The notes under the pieces were generated by a model. The model was not told the origin of the DNA, did not search any database, and was given only the letters and a program-made list of their open reading frames with translations. Made by a program: the position numbers and the translations under genes. From JBEHYA01 sp048498415 (GTDB taxonomy: Bacteria; Pseudomonadota; Alphaproteobacteria; UBA9219; RGZA01), in NCBI GenBank assembly GCA_048498415.1, contig JBEHYA010000009.1, positions 1-35,369 on the forward strand: a DNA stretch of 35,369 nucleotides, in the 5' to 3' direction. The stretch's first letter is position 1, and each line of letters starts with the position of its first letter. Shown piece after piece: positions 30,740 through 35,369 of this stretch.

Positions 30740-31999
30740 ATCGGCACGCGGCGTGCGCGGGCGCAGCAGGCCCAGCGTGCCGTCATCCGGCGTGAAGCCG
30801 GCGCTTTTTGCCGCGACCACATCGCCATGCGCGGCATGCCACTGGTCGGATACGCCCGCCAGATCACGCTGGAACAGGCTTGCGCCGGGCTCCATCTGCA
30901 TATAATCCAGCGCGGTGGGGGCGAATTTGGCGTCGTCTTCGCCCACGCAATGCGCCCAGACCAGGGTGGGGTTGATCTTCCACTGCTTGCTCAAATTCCA
31001 CGGCAGCGGAATGGCGAAGAATTTGGAGAAACGCAGCGGCGAGCCCGAGAGGCCGAAGCTGCATACATCCCCCGGCTTGATCCCGGAAATCAGATTTTCG
31101 GGATAGAATACGGCATAGAACGGGTTGGTCTTGGCTTCGATAAATATTTCATCCACCCGCTCGCCCTTGTCATTCAAAAAATAGCCGTGAATTTCGGTGG
31201 AATAATCGTCGTCGCCGTTATCCCCGCGCAGCACATTTGAAATATGCACATCATCCATCTGCGTGTAGGTGCCGTAGTTCCATGCGCCGCCCACCAGGCC
31301 GGTAAGCGCCATGGAAACGCCAAAGCCCGCCGAAATGATGTTCATCACCCGGTTGCCGCCATGCGCCAGAGGCCCGTTATGCTCGCCAATGGAAAGCGCG
31401 CGCATGCCCAGCTTTTCCCAGTCATTGGGCTGGCGGTTTTTGGCCTGGATTTTCTTATGAATGGAATCGCGCCATTTATGCGCCGCCCAGCGCACCGGGC
31501 GCAGCACATGCGGATAGGTGCGCCCCGACCAGCCCCAGAAGCGCCCCGCCTGCCGCGCGCCCCATAATAAAAACCGGTAACGCAGCGGCGTTTTGGAATT
31601 GGCAAGGTCGTGCACCTTGGCGTCCAGCGCATCGCGCTTGCGCTCGAACCAGTTTTTCTTTTCTGAATCATTGGCGGGCGCCGGCGCGGCGGCGGGCACG
31701 TTCGCGCCGGTCACTTCCGCGGCGGCGGCATGGGCCGCGGCTTCCGGATGCGCGGCTTTTTCCCTGGCGGCCTGTTCGGCCGCCAGTTCGTCCTGCGCCT
31801 GCACCACGCCGCGCACAACGGCGGTGGCCCCGACAATCGCGCCTTTCACCACGGCGCGCGTGCCAAGGGTAACCGCCCCCTGCACGATATCGCCGGCATC
31901 AATAACCGGTTTTTTGGCGTCTTCGCCGCGTTTGCGCGCGGCATCCACGGCCAGGCGGCGTTCCAGATCGCTGAAATCATCCTGTTTCGGGTCGGTCAT
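30710..31999 (-). CDS. Single-pass membrane protein of unknown function
   Basis: A 429-residue protein not matching a family I know. I choose ATG 31999 because GAGG lies about six bases upstream; a GTG at 32011 and an ATG at 32005 are also in frame. The first 120 residues contain a hydrophobic/alanine-rich stretch (GAVTLGTRAVVKGAIVGATA) and low-complexity A/E-rich sequence. A basic region with many tryptophans and arginines (about 115-190) follows. One transmembrane helix is likely at about 218-239 (NIISAGFGVSMALTGLVGGAW). The last 185 residues would be on the far side of the membrane and look beta-rich. The gene starts 11 bp after the AAA+ ATPase gene, so the two are one operon; it may anchor the ATPase to the membrane. 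Confidence 0.75.
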   Translation of the reverse strand: MTDPKQDDFSDLERRLAVDAARKRGEDAKKPVIDAGDIVQGAVTLGTRAVVKGAIVGATAVVRGVVQAQDELAAEQAAREKAAHPEAAAHAAAAEVTGANVPAAAPAPANDSEKKNWFERKRDALDAKVHDLANSKTPLRYRFLLWGARQAGRFWGWSGRTYPHVLRPVRWAAHKWRDSIHKKIQAKNRQPNDWEKLGMRALSIGEHNGPLAHGGNRVMNIISAGFGVSMALTGLVGGAWNYGTYTQMDDVHISNVLRGDNGDDDYSTEIHGYFLNDKGERVDEIFIEAKTNPFYAVFYPENLISGIKPGDVCSFGLSGSPLRFSKFFAIPLPWNLSKQWKINPTLVWAHCVGEDDAKFAPTALDYMQMEPGASLFQRDLAGVSDQWHAAHGDVVAAKSAGFTPDDGTLGLLRPRTPRADLGSQLLLQA

Positions 32000-32010
32000 G
32001 GTCATCCTCA

Positions 32011-34428
32011 CTATGGGTTAGCCGCCGACGTAGTGGCGGTAGCGGCAGCGGTGAAGCTGGGGCGTGACGGTTCCTGCGGGCCGGGCAACGGAACGTCGCT
32101 CGCGCCCAGGCTGTGGCCGTCGATACGGATAACGCCGTCATCAATCGTCATGGCCATTGGCCGCAGCTCGTCGTCTTCGGGCGGGGCGTCGGTGACCTGA
32201 TGCGCCAGCAGCTCTTGCGTAGCCAGCGGGCGCAGCACGTTTTTGCTGAGCTGGCGGATGCTGCGGCCCCCCTGCGACGGGTTGAAGTAAGCCTGGATCA
32301 CCTGATCGACGGTGGCATCGCCCAGTTCCATCATGTAACCGCGCGGGCTTGTGCTGAGATTGATATCCCGCACTTCCTTGCGCAGAATGAGCTTGGCGAT
32401 ATCCGCCGTCACCGCATCGAACGGCACCACGGCGTCGATGCGCGTGATGAATTCCGGCAGGAAATAGCGCTGGTTGGTGATGGGGTTGGCCGCCCCCGTC
32501 AGTTTCTGGCGCACAATCGCATCGTTCTGCTTTTCGCCCGCCGCAAAATCCTTATCGGTAAGCGCGTTGGATGCCATGAAGATGATGCAGTCCTTGAACG
32601 AGACCATTTCGTTGTGGCTATCGGGCATTTCGCCGTCTTCCAGCATCTGCATGATCAGGCGCTGCACATCCGGGTGCGCCTTCTCGATTTCATCGAGGAA
32701 CACGATGCTGCGTGGCCGGGAGCGCACGGCATCGGGCAACGTTACCGTTTCGCCAAAACCCACAAGGCCGGGGTTGGCACCCGAAAGCCGCGAGACCGAG
32801 GAGGCCTCGGTATACTGGCTCATGTTATATTTAATCAGCGGCGCGCCATCGAACTGGGCAAGCAGCTTTACCAGCTCCGATTTGCCGCAGCCGGGATCGC
32901 CCGTGAAAAAGAACACACCCGCAGGCCGGCTGGGGTCGCTCATGCCGGATTCACGCGTGCGGTACACATTGGCGACCGCCCGCTTGGCATGGTCCTGCCC
33001 GTACAGGTTCTGGCTCAGCGCTTCTTCAACGCTTAAAAGCCGCGCGGCGTTGTTGCCGACAACCGGCAGGCCCGTGACTTTGGAAAAGCGGTTCTGCACA
33101 TCCGCTACCGTCACATGCGGGGTATCGGCGAACAGCGCTTTCTCCCGCTGCGGGATGCGTTCTTTCAACGCCTTGATAACGCCCATGTAGGTATCGCGGC
33201 TTGCGACTTCATCGGCGGTAAGCGGCTTGGGCGGATTGTCGGCTTCCGTTACGTTTTCACCGCGGGCGCGCTGTTCATTCAGCTTATCCTTATAAAGCCG
33301 GTAGGCGTCGAACTTCTCCTGCAGCGGCGAAAGCTTCTTCTGGTTTTCCACCATGTCGCTGCGGTCTTTGCGCAGCGCGCCGAATTTTTCGTTCCACGCT
33401 TTGAGCTGCGGCTCGATCACCGCTTTCAGCGCGGTGATTTTTTCCTGCGCCGCGGCGATTTTCTTGATGGAGGGCCGCAACGATGAACGCAGCGCGGCAA
33501 GCTCGGCATTCAGCTTGTCCAGCTGCTCTTCCTGTTCCAGCAATTCCACCGGCTTGCCGAATTTGGAAATATTGACGCTGGCGGCCAGCTGATCGAGGAA
33601 TTCGACCAGGCTATTGGGTTTCTGCCCGCGCAGGCGGCCGGGGAAACGCTGATCGAGACGCACGAGCTCGCTCACCACATCATCGCCAATGACCACGTTA
33701 TGCTTGGCTTCAAAGCGCGGCACCATCAGGCGCAGAACGTCGCGGGTTTCTTCGCTTGTGCGTTCGCCCACCACCACCTGCTTGAAGTACCTGGAAAACA
33801 GCGTGCTGGTGGTATCCAGCATGTCGTGGTTCTGGGTCTGCGCGGTGATCACCGCGCTCACGCGGTCGTTTTCCAGCGCGTTAATGAGCGAGCCCATCAG
33901 CCGGCGCGAACGATCCGGCCCGCAGCTTGCCAAAAAATCGTCGATGCGGTCGATGATGAGCAGGCTGTTCTTTTTGGAAAGAAAATCCATCGTCTCGTCG
34001 AACTGCTTGACCTGATCGGCGGGCGAGAGCTTGGAAAATTCGTGCAAATCGAAAGTGAAATAGCTTTTGCTAAGCAAATTTGGCGCAACTTCCCCCAGCG
34101 CCACTTCGTTCAACAGCTCGATGATCAGCGCGCTTTTGCCCACGCCTTCTTCGCCGCGCACATAGACGCTGTTGGTCATGGAGGAGTTCAAAATCTCCTG
34201 CATCTGCACCATTTCTTCCACGAACCCGACCACGCGGGGAATGGCAGGTTTGGGCGCTTCCGCCTCGGCACCCGCCGGCGGCGTCATGGGCACGACAACG
34301 GGCGCGGCGGCGGGCGCGGCGCCATTGCTATGGGCTTCCAGGCGCAGCTTATATTCGTAGAAGTCGATTTCCCGCAGAAAGCTGTAGCCTTTGATATCAA
34401 GCATGGGGATGGATTTAGGCAGCGTCAT
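32011..34428 (-). CDS. ClpB/ClpA-like double AAA+ ATPase without Clp-N domain
   Basis: An 805-residue protein with GGAG five bases before ATG 34428. A proline/alanine linker follows a short N-terminus; the Clp-N repeats are absent. D1: Walker A GEEGVGKS (92-99), but Walker B is LLIIDRIDD, with Arg161 where the catalytic glutamate belongs. A long coiled coil (about 293-435) stands where ClpB has its M domain. D2: Walker A GDPGCGKS (510-517), pore segment GLVGFGE, Walker B IVFLDEIEKAH (D579/E580), arginine finger in FITRID, and sensor-2 GGRSIRQ. D2 should hydrolyse ATP, while D1 may only bind it. A role as an unfoldase or remodeller working with the vWA and J-domain proteins is likely, the substrate unknown. 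Confidence 0.9.
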   Translation of the reverse strand: MTLPKSIPMLDIKGYSFLREIDFYEYKLRLEAHSNGAAPAAAPVVVPMTPPAGAEAEAPKPAIPRVVGFVEEMVQMQEILNSSMTNSVYVRGEEGVGKSALIIELLNEVALGEVAPNLLSKSYFTFDLHEFSKLSPADQVKQFDETMDFLSKKNSLLIIDRIDDFLASCGPDRSRRLMGSLINALENDRVSAVITAQTQNHDMLDTTSTLFSRYFKQVVVGERTSEETRDVLRLMVPRFEAKHNVVIGDDVVSELVRLDQRFPGRLRGQKPNSLVEFLDQLAASVNISKFGKPVELLEQEEQLDKLNAELAALRSSLRPSIKKIAAAQEKITALKAVIEPQLKAWNEKFGALRKDRSDMVENQKKLSPLQEKFDAYRLYKDKLNEQRARGENVTEADNPPKPLTADEVASRDTYMGVIKALKERIPQREKALFADTPHVTVADVQNRFSKVTGLPVVGNNAARLLSVEEALSQNLYGQDHAKRAVANVYRTRESGMSDPSRPAGVFFFTGDPGCGKSELVKLLAQFDGAPLIKYNMSQYTEASSVSRLSGANPGLVGFGETVTLPDAVRSRPRSIVFLDEIEKAHPDVQRLIMQMLEDGEMPDSHNEMVSFKDCIIFMASNALTDKDFAAGEKQNDAIVRQKLTGAANPITNQRYFLPEFITRIDAVVPFDAVTADIAKLILRKEVRDINLSTSPRGYMMELGDATVDQVIQAYFNPSQGGRSIRQLSKNVLRPLATQELLAHQVTDAPPEDDELRPMAMTIDDGVIRIDGHSLGASDVPLPGPQEPSRPSFTAAATATTSAANP

Positions 34429-34463
34429 ACAAACTCCAAAACCAGAAGTGGGGTGGGAAAAAT

Positions 34464-34506
34464 CCTGAAGGGTTGGCGCCGAACCTGTGTCGCCAACGCC
34501 TTCAGG
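34464..34506 (-). terminator. Stem-loop with short T-run between coiled-coil and AAA+ genes
   Basis: A 15-bp inverted repeat with one bulged base: CCTGAAGGGTTGGCG (34464-34478) and its complement at 34491-34506, loop of 12 bases. On the minus strand it lies 13 bases after the coiled-coil gene stop and is followed by ATTTTTCCC. It looks like an intrinsic terminator with a short U-tract, so it may be leaky and set a lower level of the AAA+ gene, which starts 35 bp further on. Confidence 0.6.
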
Positions 34507-34519
34507 TCTTCATCCGTCG

Positions 34520-35369
34520 TTACGCGGCGAGCATCTGCACCGGTCCGGTTTTGGGCAGCGGCCCCGCGCCGGGACGCGACGGGTTTTCCGGAGTTGCGGG
34601 GGCGGCCGCATCTTTCGGCCCGTCCTTCACCAGCGCATCGCTCATTTCACCGGTGATCTGGCGGGCTGTGGTGTTGGCCTCTTCCAGCTGTACAGTGGCA
34701 TCACGCAGCGCCGCCTGCTTCTCGGCGTGTTCGATGCCCTGATTGACGGCGATATCCAGCGTGCGCGCGATCATCTCGCGGCTGTCGTTGAGGCGCTGGA
34801 TGGTGTTATCGAGAAGCGCCATGTCCTTGTCGTGCATTTCGCCCTGACGCAGGATCATGCCCTCCACCGTGCCCTTGTTGACTTCCTGGGCCGCCGCCGA
34901 GAACACCACCACCGCCTGCTGGATCTCATCCGTCTGGTCGGCGGCAAGGTTGTGCAGCACGCTTTCCAGGTTGCCCGCCACTGTGGTGAGGGCATCGCGG
35001 CCCAGCACGGTGATGGACTTCTTGGTGCCCTGCACGACCTTCTTCTGGCCCTCGGTCTCGCCCTGATGCTCGATATTCTTCGAGAGGGTGACCTGCATTT
35101 CGGTCAGCGTGTCGTTGAGCTTGCCCTGGTAGTCGATCACGCCGCCAATATCCGAACGCAGTTTGATGGCGTCGGTTTTATATTTGGCGACTTCCGCGAT
35201 ATCGGGTTCGCCGCTGGCGGGGGCCTGCGCATCGTGCAGCTGGCCTTCGATCACGATGCTTTTTGCTTCCATGCCTTCTTTAAAAATATTGGTGTTGTTG
35301 GAAGCCGATAAGATCGCGGCGCGCACGGTATTGATACCGGCGTTGCCCGAAGCAATGATGCGGTCGGTC
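34520..35369 (-). CDS. Coiled-coil protein, possibly TelA-like, N-terminus cut off
   Basis: The frame stays open to the window edge (residues TDRIIASGNAGINTV precede the GTG at 35326), so the gene enters from the right and only the last 280 or so codons are present. The sequence is almost all helical with long heptad-like stretches, for example NTIQRLNDSREMIARTLDIA and AEKQAALRDATVQLEEA, and ends in a proline-rich tail. Parts recall the C-terminal half of TelA (toxic anion resistance, PF05816), which accompanies tellurite-resistance clusters, but I see no decisive motif; a generic coiled-coil protein is equally possible. No signal peptide can be judged. It precedes the AAA+ gene by 91 bp with a terminator-like stem between. 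Confidence 0.55.
   Translation of the reverse strand, partial: TDRIIASGNAGINTVRAAILSASNNTNIFKEGMEAKSIVIEGQLHDAQAPASGEPDIAEVAKYKTDAIKLRSDIGGVIDYQGKLNDTLTEMQVTLSKNIEHQGETEGQKKVVQGTKKSITVLGRDALTTVAGNLESVLHNLAADQTDEIQQAVVVFSAAAQEVNKGTVEGMILRQGEMHDKDMALLDNTIQRLNDSREMIARTLDIAVNQGIEHAEKQAALRDATVQLEEANTTARQITGEMSDALVKDGPKDAAAPATPENPSRPGAGPLPKTGPVQMLAA

Noticed and set aside
33700..34656. Long plus-strand frame opposite the AAA+ gene, and similar long frames at 12148-13101 and 21103-22233
   Set aside because: They lie wholly opposite well-supported genes, have compositions typical of antisense frames in GC-rich DNA, and show no family resemblance.
1..35369. CRISPR arrays, tRNA or rRNA genes, insertion sequences
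   Set aside because: No regularly spaced repeats, cloverleaf-like segments, transposase genes or terminal inverted repeats were seen on either strand.

Overview
The window comes from a Gram-negative, moderately GC-rich bacterium: it carries apolipoprotein N-acyltransferase, a lipobox outer-membrane efflux factor, RND efflux and LPS- or capsule-type sugar genes. The style of the genes suggests an alphaproteobacterium, but no rRNA or tRNA confirms this and it remains an inference. Genes are dense, often overlap by a few bases, and no gap exceeds 300 bp.

Region 1 (1-10240) is a surface-glycan locus. It holds a truncated TylF-like methyltransferase on the plus strand. A minus-strand operon follows, read from 8014 down to 330: a C-methyltransferase, two NAD-dependent epimerases/reductases, a 963-residue double glycosyltransferase, a third epimerase and an HddC/RmlA-like sugar-1-phosphate nucleotidyltransferase. 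A divergent plus-strand pair encodes UDP-glucose 6-dehydrogenase and a divergent WecG/TagA-like protein. Together they would make, modify and transfer nucleotide-activated sugars.

Region 2 (10241-19820) starts with an OtsB-like protein whose catalytic motifs are degraded. A TetR/AcrR-type repressor follows, divergent from a complete RND tripartite pump (adaptor, inner-membrane transporter, outer-membrane factor), a DUF1993 protein and a Bcr/CflA-type MFS exporter. A near-palindromic AcrR-like operator sits inside the predicted pump promoter.

Region 3 (19856-24088) encodes secreted proteins of unknown role. Two cysteine-rich paralogues each end in a Peptidase_S74 intramolecular chaperone domain, the last 383 bp being nearly identical in DNA. 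Upstream lie two small overlapping exported proteins that share a C-terminal cysteine/tryptophan motif.

Region 4 (24159-26580) has lnt and, divergently, a Crp/Fnr regulator.

Region 5 (26499-35369) is the most unusual. Minus-strand genes encode a coiled-coil protein (possibly TelA-like, cut by the window end), a ClpB-like double AAA+ ATPase, a single-pass membrane protein, a J-domain protein with a pseudokinase-like region, a vWA-domain protein and an adenylosuccinate-synthetase-like enzyme lacking the usual aspartate-binding loop. One small plus-strand gene is inserted among them. The control region beside it (30026-30301) holds three CRP-type sites with centres 42 and 21 bp apart, one overlapping a good sigma70-like promoter. 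The Crp/Fnr gene at the other end of the locus keeps the recognition-helix residues expected for such sites. I read this as a CRP-controlled chaperone/AAA+/vWA stress system with a nucleotide-modifying enzyme, reminiscent of but distinct from the published tellurite-resistance (Ter) type systems.
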